Source of the DNA: Spirogloea muscicola
Taxonomy: Eukaryota > Streptophyta > Zygnematophyceae > Spirogloeales > Spirogloeaceae
Direction: 5' to 3'
DNA: 28,847 nt
Assembly: GCA_009602725.1 (NCBI GenBank)
Contig: WELB01000023.1
Span: forward strand, 95,436 to 124,282
Every line of letters begins with the position of its first letter. Positions within the stretch are counted from its first letter, which is position 1. The notes below the pieces were generated by a model that saw only the letters and a program-made list of their open reading frames with translations, was not told the origin of the DNA and searched no databases. Shown one piece after another: positions 10,291 through 20,649 of this stretch. The position numbers and the translations under genes are program-made.

Positions 10291-10618
10291 TCTCTTGCCA
10301 GTTGGCGGCTCCTCCTCTCATCTAGTGCTTCGCTCTCCGCCTGCCGCCACCGCCGCTCCTCCACATCCGCCTCCACCCTCTGCCGGTGGCGCGCTCGCGC
10401 CCTCGCGGCCTCGCCCTTCCGACAGAGCCCGCGGCAGCGCGTGCTCCTCGCTCGCTCGCCTACTGCTAATCCCGGCTTTCGGGGTGCTGGCGAGGCGATC
10501 TCCGTCGTGGCAGGGACCGGTGGCCTGAAGGAGGACGACGAACAGCAGCAGACGTCTCTGCACGCAACGAGCTGAGCTGAGGAGGCCGAGCTTGCGGCAA
10601 GGAGGTCAGGTTGCGGCC

Positions 10619-11182
10619 ATGTCGCTTCCGGTCTTCATACCGCTGTGTTTCGAGTGCGGGAGCCACGACAACCCCTGCCGCTGCAAGGTAACCTGGACTT
10701 GCCTTGTATATTTATACGCCGTACGCAGGACCTAGACCTAGTGTAGCTGTTACAAGCGAGCGTGGCGCAGTATGCTGGGTGGCAAGCGCCGCACTTGGCC
10801 AGCAACTGTGCATGCCGTGCTTAGCACCCACAGCCTTTCCCCAGAAGCCGCAAGGAAGACTAGGTTCAAGAGCAGCATCTAGGTGCTCCTGCTGAATTGC
10901 GCGTGCTGCTGCTAGTAAACCCTCTCAATTTGTAGTCCAGTGCTTGAAGAGAAGCAGCACCTTGCCGCCTTAGTCAGCTGCTCATGTCTGTACTCAGTCG
11001 AAATTTGCACACTGCAGGTTGTAGGGCCCACTTTGGGTTTCATTGGCGGCGTTTTAGCAGCACTTATTGAATGGCCAGTGGGTGCAATTGTGTGGTGTTG
11101 CAATCACAAGGCTGGCAACAGGATCATGGGGCAGCCTTTTGCAGTCATTGGGCCTTCTATCAATCATGCCATCCCTATATGA
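10619..11182 (+). CDS. Small Cys-rich one-helix membrane protein, paralogue 2
   Basis: Exons 10619-10687 and 11018-11182 (AAG|GTAACC ... ACTGCAG|GTT, phase 0) give 77 residues. The N-terminus MSLPVFIPLCFECG is followed by PCRCK. Exon 2 encodes VVGPTLGFIGGVLAALIEWP, then VGAIVWCCNHKAGNRIMGQP and the ending NHAIPI. Cys spacing, intron position, intron phase and exon-2 length (165 nt) all match the paralogue at 7992, so the pair arose by duplication with the same strand and order. Conserved features are LCF.CG, PC.CK, V(V)xPTLxFI, WP(L/V)G, WCCN, IM..P and the terminal PI. A single membrane helix of about residues 30-52 is predicted. Its role is unknown; a BRI3-like small membrane protein is one possibility. 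The 300 bases before the ATG are GC-rich and directly follow retrotransposon debris, which may form part of the promoter. Confidence 0.78.
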
Positions 11183-11930
11183 GGCTGGTTGAGATGTACG
11201 TTGGTGCCTCTGCAGTTGCATGTCACGCTTGTGCTGTGTAGGTTGTTGGCTACTGTTCTTGAGCTTGTACTACACATGCTGGCAGCAGTCAGATCGACGA
11301 AGATTGCAGATTTCTGAGAAGATTGTACAGAACCTTGGCAAGGGCATTGCCGCTATCCAGCAGCAAGCATGGCTTTTGAAGATGGAAATGGCTTCTGGCG
11401 TGTTTGTTGTCCAGCTGCCTTGGGATGCCCAGAAATTGACTCCTAGGATAGTCACAATTACAAGCCGGGGGGAGTTGTGTGTATACAGGCAAAGCTTAAG
11501 GAGGTGTCAAGCATCAATCATCATCTAGACAGCAATCGGCCATAAGCTGAGAGGCCACTAAGGTCAACCCAACTGCTGCTGAAATATGTACACGCGATTT
11601 GCAGACTATCTTTAGTCGCCGACACTGGTAAGATGGACCTCTGCATACTGCAGATTACATGGCCACTGCTACATGAGACTGAAGTCTACATCTAATGTCC
11701 TCACAGTCTGCTTCTCCGGTGCAGCACAAGTTGCCTTCTTTGCTCAGTCGGCATGCGGCCTATGCAACCTCAGTTGGTGACGTCCTCTGGTCACGCTGAT
11801 AACGCCTAGGACACACATCAGAAAAAAGTGCATAGATGTGTGAGTCTGTTGTGCATTGGTCAGCTTGGAGCCAAGTGGAGAATAACATTTCTCACCATGG
11901 TGTTGCCTGGGATGCATGATGAAACGGCCA
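11183..11930. other. No gene recognised; 3' flank of paralogue 2
   Basis: It probably holds the 3' UTR of the 10619 gene. No exon chain or repeat family was recognised. A 102-codon open frame at 11220-11528 is unsupported. Confidence 0.5.
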
Positions 11931-12050
11931 GGATCAGCATTGAAACGAGGTCACTATTGGTTGAAATATAGAATGTAGCCATTCGCAAAGAAAGGGTGCT
12001 TGATAGAATGCCATGATCAGCATAGGTATGAGGTCACGATCAGCATAGGT
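11931..12050. repeat. Three short direct repeats
   Basis: GATCAGCATAGGT occurs at 12015-12027 and 12038-12050. A diverged unit, GATCAGCATTGAAACGAGGTC, starts near 11932 and matches GATCAGCATAGGTATGAGGTC at 12015. It is a small degenerate direct-repeat cluster with no evident gene. Confidence 0.6.
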
Positions 12051-12071
12051 GCCGCCATCATCTCCCAATTA

Positions 12072-12316
12072 CTACTGGGCTAGCTGACTGCTGGCAGGCC
12101 TACGTGGTTCCTGATCCTCACAGGATCTCCTCTGCTGAGCAATCTGGAGAGCTGATGCCGTGAAGTAGCCGGCAAAGAGGACAACCGGCATGGCCACAAA
12201 TTCAGCGAAGAAGGCAGCCCTATCCAGGAGTAGCAACTGCCTGCTGGTAGCGCCCATGACCAACAGGCTCCGCTTCGCTGAACTGCACAGCTGGAGCGAC
12301 TTATGGGGTCGCTACA
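12072..12316 (-). other. Possible terminal exon with a membrane helix
   Basis: After an acceptor-like CACTGTAG on the minus strand, about 80 open codons run to a stop at 12072. The peptide reads KSLQLCSSAKRSLLVMG..., then a hydrophobic stretch FVAMPVVLFAGYFTASALQI, then a polar tail. It looks like the C-terminal membrane segment of a protein, but no upstream exons join convincingly (12.3-12.8 kb on this strand has several GC-rich open frames). Family not recognised. Confidence 0.22.
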
Positions 12317-13080
12317 GTGCAGCACGCAGCTGTACAATCAGCTCCTTGTATAAGCAGAGCCTCAACTATCAAGCAGCCACCTGCATCGGAGTCAAACCCA
12401 GAGGGATGAGCTTAGTGTGGGTGGCGAAGCGTATGAAGCGCCGCCGCTGCGGGCCCGTTGCATACGAAGCTGCCGCAATAGGCTGCAGAGGCGGCAGCTT
12501 GCTAGGCAGCGCAAAGCCGACGCACAACTATGCAGCCCCTTAAGGCGGCCGACGACCCCGACATGGTTGCTAGGTCCACGGCCACACAACCTTGGGCTGC
12601 TCTAAGGGCCACCTTGACACACAGAAACAGCTCTGGCTGGCTCGACTCGAACACCCGTGCCCACATACACCAAAGAATGCCGCTGCTGGAGCCCAAAGTT
12701 GAAAATGATGGACGAAAGCATGTGTTGAGTGACAGAGCGGCCAAGCAACAAAGGCAAGGCCCATCCACGATTTTAAGCCGCCTGCTGCTGTACCAACCTG
12801 TTCAGTAGCCGCGAGTCAAATATGAAGATTGTGATGCCCGTACACCGGACCTCCACTGATACAGGCGCGTGGTGCGCTTGAAGTGGAATTGAGGCCAAGC
12901 AGAGCCAAAATACTGTCCATGCGAAAGAAGCGCAAAGCACGGGACTACACAGATTGAAAGCCTTGGGTTCACGAGGCTGAGCAAGAGGGTGTATTGAGTG
13001 ATTGAGGGTTAAACGATGTAAACAAAAGCGAAGGCTTCGTACAAATACAAAGGCAAAGGGGGTGGGCGCACGCTACCACT
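12317..13080. other. No gene recognised
   Basis: Several overlapping open frames of 60-120 codons lie on both strands at 12.2-12.8 kb, where the sequence is GC-rich. None shows a recognisable motif or a consistent exon border. Confidence 0.45.
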
Positions 13081-13330
13081 ACCACTGTCCATTCCTGTTG
13101 GGCTGGCCTCTCCCAGCCACCAGTCAATCTGGCCGCGCTTGCATACCACTGGGACTTGCGCCGTCTGGATCCACCAGGCGCCGGGCTCGTTGGGGGCCGG
13201 GCACAGAAGAATCAATAATGACCGCAAAACGCATGCCGAGGCGGAGTCCGAAACGGGGCTGTGAGAGGAAGCGCGCGGTGCGCATGAAACGAAAGGGTGG
13301 CCAACTTAAGCCAAAACATTGTTCAGGCAA
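13080..13330 (+). mobile_element. Non-LTR 3' UTR fragment, hairpin type C
   Basis: TTGGGCTGGCCTCTCCCAGCC at about 13098-13119 is followed by ACCAGTCAATCTGGCCGCGC. The same block occurs at 16568 and, inverted, at 16886. Near 13275 an inverted CATGCGCACCGCGCGC block of the family UTR is present. No coding part is attached. Confidence 0.6.
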
Positions 13331-13604
13331 AAGCTAGTGCAAAGAATGGGGCTACATAAAGAACGAAGCCCTATGCTAAGGTGGCAAAGGAAACAGTGTG
13401 GCGAAAGTACCCACGGGTGACATTTTGCCCACGGCCCTGCGTGCAGAGCGCGCAATCTCAGTCAGGGTGAAATTCCTCCTCCGATTTTCAGCCAGTCGCT
13501 ACAAAGAGGTTGCGGTGGTCCCAGCTAAGCTGTTGCGACCGCTGGGCCAAACGCGACCATGTAAGAACCTGACGTTTTGGCATCTCCTTCGACACAGGGT
13601 GCAG

Positions 13605-13946
13605 AGAAGCACCGTAAGGGGCGGGCGAAGACCCGGCTAAGGGACCTCGGGTCGGTGAAGCCCACGAGAGGCGCAGTACTGCGGCTGCAGCTCGCCGCCG
13701 CCGCCGCCGCAGCTTGCTGCCAGCTCGCTGCGAGGCGTCCGTGCCTGGCCCTTGGTGGGGTAGCTGTTGACTGGTGCCCAGGAGGTGGAGTCGCTGCCTG
13801 ACGGCGGCGCCCACTAGGCGAAGTCCTACGCTGTGCTAACACGCGAGTGCGTCATCGTGTAGGAGGTTCGCTCCTAAGACTCATATGCCCCGATTCAATC
13901 AGGACCTGACCTCCTAGTTGCCTGTGTACAGAAGGCAGTCGCTACA
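13605..13946 (+). repeat. LTR of retrotransposon remnant 1
   Basis: This block aligns along its length with 18050-18375 (same strand) and with 20184-20499 (inverted). Shared landmarks: ACCCGGCTAAGGGA near the left edge, a GCAGTACTGCGGCTGC block, GGCGTCCGTG(C/G)CTGGCCCTTGG, TGACTGGTGCCCAGGAGGTG, CTAACACGCGAGT, and TGACCTCCTAGTTGCCTGTG near the right edge. The right edge is CTACA at 13942-13946, immediately before a primer-binding site, as expected for a 5' LTR. The left edge is uncertain by about 20 nt because no clear TG start was found. Confidence 0.75.
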
Positions 13947-13948
13947 TT

Positions 13949-13960
13949 TGGTGTCAAAGG
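13949..13960 (+). promoter_or_regulatory. tRNA primer-binding site, retrotransposon remnant 1
   Basis: TGGTGTCAAAGG lies 2 nt after the LTR edge. The corresponding site of the inverted copy reads TGGTATCAAAGG (20181-20170). Both resemble TGGTATCAGAGC, the complement of the initiator-Met tRNA 3' end used by many plant and algal LTR elements. Confidence 0.65.
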
Positions 13961-14482
13961 TGTTCCTGCATCTTGCAGGCCTTGTCTTCAGGATTTAGGG
14001 TTTAGACGTTCCACAGGCTGCTGGTGCAAGGATCGACCTGATGCTCTGGCCTGAACGTCTCGTTTGAGTGGACACGTTCATACCAGAGCGGGTACATGGT
14101 ACTGCAGAAGGGTCGGCAATCTCAACATTGCTCCCAACCACCACAACCACCACGACCACCGGCATTGGCTGCTAGATAGACCCTTCACACGCGTACGACC
14201 TGCTGTCGGCAAATAGCCTAACTTGGGAAGGGGAGTTGCAACCGGCAGCCACTGGGCGGCTTAGTATTTCAGTGCAACCAAGATCGGGTTTGTGCTCCAG
14301 TCTTGGACCTTCCCTGCAGTTTCTTGTCTGCCTTACCTGTTTGGAGGTACGGCTTAGCGCGCTGCCCTGCTTGCTCGCTTGCTGTTGCACCGGTATTGCA
14401 GACACTAACTACTCGGTATGGAAACGGAATTTGCTGACCCAGTGGAATCTGAAATGATCACCCAGTGATTCCCCTGGACAGC

Positions 14483-14866
14483 ATGGAGTCGGGGAAGTCC
14501 AGTGTGCGCCCCAGTCCTTCTCGGCTGGCGGACCAATCGGCTGTATTGGAGGATTTGGTCCAAGAGGTGGCACAGCTCCGTACGACCTCTGGCCAAGAGG
14601 GCCTGTCGCCTCGTGACATGCGCAGAGTCGCACTCCTCGGGGAGCATCTGGAGGCGGCAGCAGCTGTTATGGACCCTGCCTCCCACGCCGTGCTGGGGGC
14701 ATTGTGCGAGGTGGTGCAAGCCACGCATGGACTGCTGGCTACCAGCGAGCAACAGCTTAAGACGGTCAGGGCTCAGGTGCATGGGTTGCACCAAGGCCTG
14801 GGCCAGGCGAACAGGCTTCGCGGGTTGAACCTCCCGACTCCACCCCGGAAGTTTTATGGGTACTAG
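14483..14866 (+). pseudogene. Truncated LTR-retrotransposon gag
   Basis: The frame starts at MESGKSSVRPSPS, which aligns with MESETSSAHPSPS of the gag at 18893. It shares SGQEGL(S/L)P(R/Q)DMRRVA.LGE(H/Q)LEAA and an SE(Q/R).L...RAQ.H.LHQ.L coiled-coil-like stretch. It stops at 128 codons right after the P(R/Q)KF.G motif, where the capsid-like part begins in the other copy. Everything beyond is lost: no zinc knuckle, protease or reverse transcriptase follows. A leader of about 520 nt between primer site and gag is shared with the second element. Confidence 0.75.
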
Positions 14867-15880
14867 CTTGTGTAATCAAGACCATCAACACTCAAACTCA
14901 AAGACCTAGTCCAAGCCCGCTCTGCTATGCTTCCCGAAAATCGGGCAGAACGTGATGCTAGCTCGCCTCGAAGGACCATTACAAGTGATACATGTTGTCA
15001 TGCTGGCTACCAGCAGCTACTACCAACCCTCTTACAGGGAAGATAATCTCAAAGGCATTTGCAGAGAGGCACCTGGCTGCCTTGACAGCTTGCCTTACCA
15101 GAAATGACATTCTTTCTTAGCGGGGGAACCCAAAGGACATTCTGCGTGATGCAAGAAGTGATCCTGTTCCTCACTCAGGCACAAATTCTGACTGTACCTT
15201 AGATCATTAGCATCCCCCACGCTTTATTTGCATAGGTGGTGAAAAGGGGTGAAAATCACTTGAAGCTGTCTAAGCACTCCTTATGACAGCTGATATGCTG
15301 GGTTGCTGCTGCTGCTGGTTGCTCCAAAATCGTCAATCACTTTTATATTCTCCTTAAGATGAAAAGTAATGATTCCAGAGAGAGGCTTGAAGGCTTCCTC
15401 TGAGGATACTGACGATGTTGAGGGTCGTTTGGGTGCTAAGATAGTGTTTCTGTTTACATATTCTTGCAGGTCTTTCCACTGTGCCTAGGTCTTCTTACAG
15501 AAGGAGCAAACTGGAGAGCCAGCCTCAAAATATGGTCTGCATGACTAATAAAAGCCATGGCCTAAAGACAACTTAGTGGATGCCTTGTCCTTCCTTCTAC
15601 TCTCTTCCAGTACTAGTCTGGCAAATTACTTGAGAAAGGAAAGGAGCTGATTTTTCCCCTTAAAGGGAGGTTATCACCAAGTCATGAGAGGAAAGGCAAG
15701 CTGGACAGCAGTATGGCGCCCTTTGCCTATCTGATACAGGACCACCTGATTCTGTCTGCTGATTTCTTAAGGTCTGCATTGCCTCTGGTACTGAGCTTCC
15801 TTTAACAATTAGGAGTCGTCTGAAGAGGCACTCATTTATATCTGACCTGCATAGATAAGCCTTCAAAGCCTCCGTCATTT
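14867..15880. other. No gene recognised
   Basis: AT-richer unique-looking sequence with a (GCT)n run at about 15303-15320. An open minus-strand frame at 15902-15660 (containing MTEALKAYLCRSDINECLFR) has a coding-like composition but no splice context, and its upstream end overlaps retrotransposon UTR. I do not assign it. Confidence 0.45.
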
Positions 15881-15883
15881 GGC

Positions 15884-16640
15884 CCCTTCGAACCTTCGTC
15901 AATTGTTTTGGGCTGGCTTTTCACAGCCCTTGCCCCCATTGGGAGAGCCACTTTCTTTCAAAGCCTATCGCAACAGGCCTTCACAGCATCAAGAAGTTCA
16001 ACGTGTGTACTTGATTACGTTCCAGGTACAGAAGATTGACTGCTCTAGCCTGGTGATCCATACTATGCCAAGTCTTTACAGCGGCGATGTGTTCTCCGGC
16101 TTCGTTTGACAACATCGACAATTTCCCGCAGACCTATGGTTTGCAACACACTTTTCACCTTCAGAGATAAATGTCTTACCTCCCACCTTCAAACCAACAG
16201 CTTGGACTGACTTGATTGTACAACGTTCCCACCATCCTGTGAGCCCTAACCAGCGCTGACACGGCCCTGAAGGCACCTGATGGCGGCAGAAGCTCTGTCG
16301 CTAGCCGCTTGGCAGCATACGCTTGTCGCATGACCCTCGTGCGCCCCCGTAGACTTGTGCCATCCTGGCCTTGACTAATTTCATGCTTTTTGCGCCTCTC
16401 GGCCCTTTCAGACCATGAACATTCCTTGGGCTGGCCTCTCACGTCCTATCCTACCCAACCTCTGAGTAAGCGCTTTTCGCCTTACTAGAGGTCACTGAGC
16501 GTCCCCTGGCTGATGTCTTAGTCCTAGTCCTTCTCACTCCGGCTCCTTCAGACCTTGTCCATTCCTTTGGGCTGGCCTTTCCCAGCCACCAGTCAATCTG
16601 GCCGCGCTTTCTCTTTTAGCCCCTTCGGTCCTTGTCAATC
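15884..16640 (+). mobile_element. Three plus-strand non-LTR UTR fragments
   Basis: GGCCCCTTCGAACCTTCGTC leads into the hairpin at 15910-15929, followed by TTGCCCCCATTGGGAGAGCC (type A). A diverged hairpin block lies at 16428-16448. A GAGGTCACTGAGCGTCCCCTGGCTGATGTC tail-end remnant at about 16487 and a type C hairpin at 16569-16590 follow. The order tail end then hairpin matches the normal 3' end of the family. The interval 15960-16400 holds nothing else I recognise. Confidence 0.6.
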
Positions 16641-16859
16641 CTTTTTGGAATATAGAAAAACGCTTCCGTAGAAGGCGATGGCTGTGAGTGGCCCAGGAAA
16701 AAGAATGAGCGAAGTCCGAAGGGGCCAGAAAAGCGCTGAAGCAGAATTTTGTGTAATCGAAACAAACAAAGGCCAAATGGCCAAGTGGTCAAGGAAGCAC
16801 ACAGCGACCTAACTCCCACACTCCCACACTCCACACACCCTCCCCTGGAGGGAGGTTGG

Positions 16860-17480
16860 CACGCAGATGCACCATACGAGAGCAAGCGCGGCCAGATTGA
16901 CTGGTGGCTGGGAGAGGCCAGCCCAAAAGGAATGGACAAGGACAGAAGAAGCCTGGGTGCGAAGTACTAAGACAGCAGCAAGGGGACTCTCAGTAACCTC
17001 TAGTCAGAAGATGCAAGTCTGAATAGCTAGACGGCGGAAAGACGTCGCCCTGACGGTAGCCGGAGGCCGCAGCCAAAGCGCGGCCGGCGCGCAGGTGAAC
17101 CGCGAATGCGAGGGACCGCTGCAAAGAGATAGATAGCCAAGCGCATCGAGAGAATGGGGGCAAGGGCTGCGAAAAGCCAGCCCAAAAAGAATTCACAAAG
17201 GTTCAGAGGGGCCTTAGAGCGGTGAGCAGCTACAAAGAAAGAAAGAAAGGGCTCGCCCATTGAGGATAGGGGCTGGACAAGCCAGCCCAAAAAAGAATAA
17301 ACAAGAACGAGAAGGGGGCCAGAGGAAGCCAGAGGAAGCGCTAAGAAACCAAAGTACACAAAGAAAGAAAGCAGCTACAACTCACTCAGTAACCCCTGCT
17401 AAGCAGCCGCAAATCAGAGAGGCTAGGGTCCTGGAAGTGGGTCCCAGCTACAAAGGGGCCTGAGGATGCTAAGGTAAAAC
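16860..17480 (-). mobile_element. Stack of 5'-truncated non-LTR tails
   Basis: Read on the minus strand: a C-terminal stub (GTHFQDPSLSDLRLLSRGY-like) ends with its stop near 17385. Its UTR has a type B hairpin near 17263-17290, then a second, type A hairpin near 17165-17190. Without a gap comes the next stub (RLAISLQRSL..AVHLRAGRAL...SDLHLLTRGY) with its stop near 16997, and its own UTR with a type C hairpin near 16886-16925. At least two, probably three, copies are therefore head-to-tail, each cut at a different 5' point, all within 0.6 kb. Confidence 0.7.
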
Positions 17481-18049
17481 AGGGGAAGAATGGATCACTC
17501 AGTACGTACGAGTGAGGAGCCTCAGATCCGACAGACTAGCTGCCGGGAAGCTATCACCCTGACGAAAGCCAGAGCCCGCAGCGAGAGCACGGCCAGCTCG
17601 CAGATGCAGAGCGTGGGCCATGGACCGCTGCAGGGATACAGAGAGGCGCATCCGATATACCTGAGCCCACGAGCCCGCGGCGTTGAAGTCGGCTGGCTCG
17701 CCGCGTCTGCGGGACACAGCCCGCCGCGCAAGCCTAGCCTAGCCAATAGGTCAAGCCACTGGGACCCAAGAGCCCCGTGCACGTCCACCGCCAAGGGGAC
17801 GAACTCGTCGGCAGGTGGGTGGTCGGAGTGCTTGGCGCATCCGGTAGACCTGAGCGAGGGACCCGGCCACGTTAAAGCCAGGCTGCTCACCCTGTTGCCC
17901 GTGGCGGCGGGCCGCTGCGAGCCGGGCAAGGCGGTGAAGCAGGTCCAGCAGCCATTTGGTGCCAAAGGGTCGTGGAAGTCGACAGCCCGTGGGACAAATT
18001 CGTCGCCCACCGGGTGGTCCGAGTATTTCCGTTCCTTTGCGCCAGCCAT
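17481..18049 (-). mobile_element. Non-LTR C-terminal fragments, two partial copies
   Basis: From about 17717 to the stop near 17500 the minus strand encodes AQVYRMRLSVSLQRSMAHAL and the end SDLRLLTRTY. Just upstream, 17850-17730 encodes KHSDHPPADEFVPLAVDVHG and ALGSQWLDLL, which joins it with frame breaks. Further upstream, 18049-17960, a second copy of the same segment appears (KYSDHPVGDEFVPRAVDFH). The segment is thus duplicated in tandem within a decayed copy. The LTR at 18050 begins immediately beyond. Confidence 0.65.
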
Positions 18050-18375
18050 AAGGAGCGGGCGGACACCCGGCTAAGGGAGCTTGGATCGGAGCGGTGAAGC
18101 CCGGAGAGAGGGGCAGTACTGCGGCTGCCTGCTGCCGCAGCCCGTCGCCGGAGCTCGCTGCCGGCTCGCTAGGAGGCGTCCGTGGCTGGCCCTTGGTGGG
18201 CTAGCTGCTGACTGGTGCCCAGGAGGTGGAGTTGCTGCCTGTCGGCTGCACCTCGGGGCGAAGTCTCCCGCTGCGCTAACACGCGAGTACTTCATCATGT
18301 AGGGTCTGCTCCTAAACCCCTATGTCCGGAACCAACCAGGACTTGACCTCCTAGTTGCCTGTGTATAGGAGCAGG
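18050..18375 (+). repeat. LTR of retrotransposon remnant 2
   Basis: This is the second plus-strand LTR, aligned with 13605-13946. It shares CCCGGCTAAGGGAGCTTGGATCGG-type start sequence, GGTGCCCAGGAGGTGGAG, CTAACACGCGAGTA and TGACCTCCTAGTTGCCTGTGTA. Compared with remnant 1, the bases around the expected primer site (TTTGGTGTCAAA) are deleted or changed, so the element cannot be primed normally. It abuts non-LTR sequence on its left. Confidence 0.72.
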
Positions 18376-18892
18376 TGTGTTAGAGGTATTCGTGCATCTT
18401 GCAGGCCTTGTGTTCAGGGGTTACGGTTTTGGGCTTTCTACAGGCTGCTAATGCAAAGATCCACCAGATGCTCTGGCCTGACTTTCTTGTTTGAGTGGAA
18501 AAGATCTTGCCAGAGCGGGTACGTGGTGCTGCAGACGGTCGGCAATCTCGATATTGCTCCCCGGCGCCACGACCACCGGCATTGGCTTCCCCATTACCCA
18601 TCTACACACATACCACCTGCTGTTGGCGAGATTGCCTATCTTGGAATTGGGAGTTGGAACAAGCAGCTGCTGGGCAGGTGAAAGTGCAAGCAAATGTGGG
18701 TTCGTGCTCCGGTTCTGGACCCTCCCTGCAGTTTCTTGTCTGCCTTACTTTTTGAAGGTACGGCTCAGCGCGCTGTCCTGCTTGCTCGCTTGCTCGTGCA
18801 CCAGTATTGGGGAGACTAGCTATCTAGTATGGAGGCGCGGTATGCTGACCAGTGGAACTTGAATTAATCACTCAGTGATTCTCCTGGACGGC

Positions 18893-19828
18893 ATGGAGTC
18901 GGAAACCTCCAGTGCGCATCCCAGTCCTTCTGGGCCGGCGGATGAACTGGCTCTGTTGGAGAAGTTGGTCAAAGGGATGGTACAGCTCAGTACGGCCGCG
19001 TTTGGAGCTGTCCCAAGCGGAGGAGCTTCCGGCCAAGAGGGCCTGTTGCCTCAGGACATGCGCAGAGTCGCAGGCCTCGGGGAGCAACTGGAGGCGGCAA
19101 AGGCTGTTGTGGACCCTGCCTGCCACACCCTGCTGGAAGGGTTGTTCGGTATGATGCAAGCCAATTTCGCCCGACTTGATACCAGCGAGCGACGGCTTAG
19201 GAGGGCCAGGGCTCAGGCGCATCAGTTGCACCAACGCCTGGACCGGGTGGACACCCTTCACGGGTCCCGCAGGCCTGCACCCCAGAAGTTTTCTGGCCAG
19301 ATGGAGCGTGTGGGCCTCCAAGCCTAGCTGGACGAGATTACGGAGTGGTGCGGGCTGTGTTGCACGGATGAGGGGGCAAGAGTGCATGTTGCCTCTACGT
19401 ACCTCACTGGCGAGCCTCTCCGGTGGTGGAACACCGTGAAGAAAACCTCCACTCCCAAGATGTACAACACGTGGGAGTTTTTCTCGACCTCTTTGACCAA
19501 TGTGTATAGTGAGGTCCATTTGGAGCTTGAAGCTTGTGACGAGCTTGTCCCTTCTTATCAAGCGGTGGCTCACAAGAAGGCGAGGCTCAATGAGGGCCAG
19601 CACTCCCTTCCCACCAGGGACTCGAGGTCTGAGGTGTCGGAGCCGCGCGGTTGCTTTCGCTGCGGCGACTTGAACCATTGTATCCGAGACTGCAAGGCTC
19701 CCGGGCCTTCTACCTCTCGGCCAGAACGTCCCTTCAAGAGGGACAAGGGCGATGACAAGGGCAAGCGTGAGTACCCTGTCCAAGCCTTAATGTCTGAGCA
19801 AACAGCAAGCCGTCTGTCAGCTATTTGA
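18893..19828 (+). pseudogene. LTR-retrotransposon gag with CCHC knuckle, one in-frame stop
   Basis: From MESETSSAHPSPS, 311 codons run in one frame and are broken only by TAG at 19325-19327. Order: a variable helical N-terminus (about residues 1-140) with EQLEAAK and ERRLRRARAQAHQLHQRL; then, after the stop, the retrotransposon gag core with YLTGEPLRWWNTVKK and a Leu/Glu-rich helix region; then a zinc knuckle CFRCGDLNHCIRDC (C-x2-C-x4-H-x4-C) near residue 255; then a basic Lys/Asp tail. Gag packages element RNA; the YLTG.A/PLRWW pattern and CCHC knuckle are typical of Ty3-type elements. No protease or polymerase follows before the inverted LTR at 20499, so the copy is defective. Confidence 0.82.
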
Positions 19829-20169
19829 CCTTGTTGGCCAGCCTGCCCACAAATGGACGTACCTGTCGTACGCTCATTTCCTGCTCTCTTGCAAGCTCTG
19901 GAGGCCGGTGGACCTTCACTTGTATGAGTGTCCCATGCTGACTTGCACATAGCAGCGAATGTGTACCTACTTTTTCTCGTCGGCGGCCTGAAAACATGGT
20001 GTTCGTCATTCTGCCTTGCAGGCGCTGCGTGATCCAATGAACTCCGCGTGGTTGTCGCTGCTGTGCTCGTTCACTGCGGGACACCAGCTCCTTCTGAATG
20101 GCGTCGATGAGATTCAGGAGAGGCCAAGCGCGACTGCTGATCTATGTCGATTACACCCCCTCAACCCCG

Positions 20170-20499
20170 CCTTTGATACCAAATGTTACCGGCTCCTATA
20201 CACAGGCCATTAGGAGGTCTGGTCCTGGTTGACTCCGGACATAGGGGGTCTAGGAGCAAACTCCCCACCCGATGAAGCTGCATGAACGAAGCGGAAGACT
20301 TTGCCCTGTGGCGCTGCCATCAGGCTGCATCTCCACCTCGTGGGCGCTTGTAGCAACTAGCCCACCAAGTGCTAGCCATGGACGCCTCGCAGCGAGCCGG
20401 CAGCAAGCTGTGGCGACAGGCTGTGGAAGCAGGCAGCAGCAATACTGCACCTCTCTCTGGGCTTCACCGATCCAAGCTCTCTCAGCCGGGTCACCCGGT
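20170..20499 (-). repeat. Third LTR, inverted, with primer-binding site
   Basis: Read on the minus strand, 20499-20184 aligns with both plus-strand LTRs (GAGAGAGCTTGGATCGGTGA, GGCGTCCATGGCTAGCACTTGG, TTGCTCCTAGACCCCCTATG, CTGTGTATAGGAGC) and ends ACA. TGGTATCAAAGG (20181-20170) follows after 2 nt, the best-preserved primer site in the window. About 300 nt of further minus-strand leader sequence may follow, but no gag. The orientation shows that this LTR is not the 3' partner of remnant 2. Confidence 0.75.
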
Positions 20500-20600
20500 A
20501 CGATAATTACTTAGTAACCTCTAGTTAGGAGCGGCAGGGCAGAAAGACTAGCCACCAAAAAGCAACCCCCTTGACAAAGAGCTTGGAAGAGCTGTTTCCT
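20500..20600 (-). mobile_element. Non-LTR C-terminal stub
   Basis: The minus strand carries a decayed polyprotein end (GGGTTGCTTTTTGG..GCTAGTCTTTC...CGCTCCTAACTAGAGGTTACTAA), with its stop at about 20514-20512. It parallels SLSDLRLLTRGY. It directly abuts the inverted LTR, and no UTR remains, which suggests that the LTR element inserted at or near its stop codon. Confidence 0.55.
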
Positions 20601-20649
20601 TTGGCCCCCCTTAGCCAGCTCATTACCCAGTTAACAGGACATTTGTAAG

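Noticed and set aside
14137-14161. ACCACC/ACAACC tandem run
   Set aside because: Short simple-sequence stretch inside the LTR-element leader; no sign of function.
15660-15902. Minus-strand 80-codon frame with coding-like composition
   Set aside because: Its upstream end lies in retrotransposon UTR and no splice partner or family was found. It is noted within the spacer entry only.
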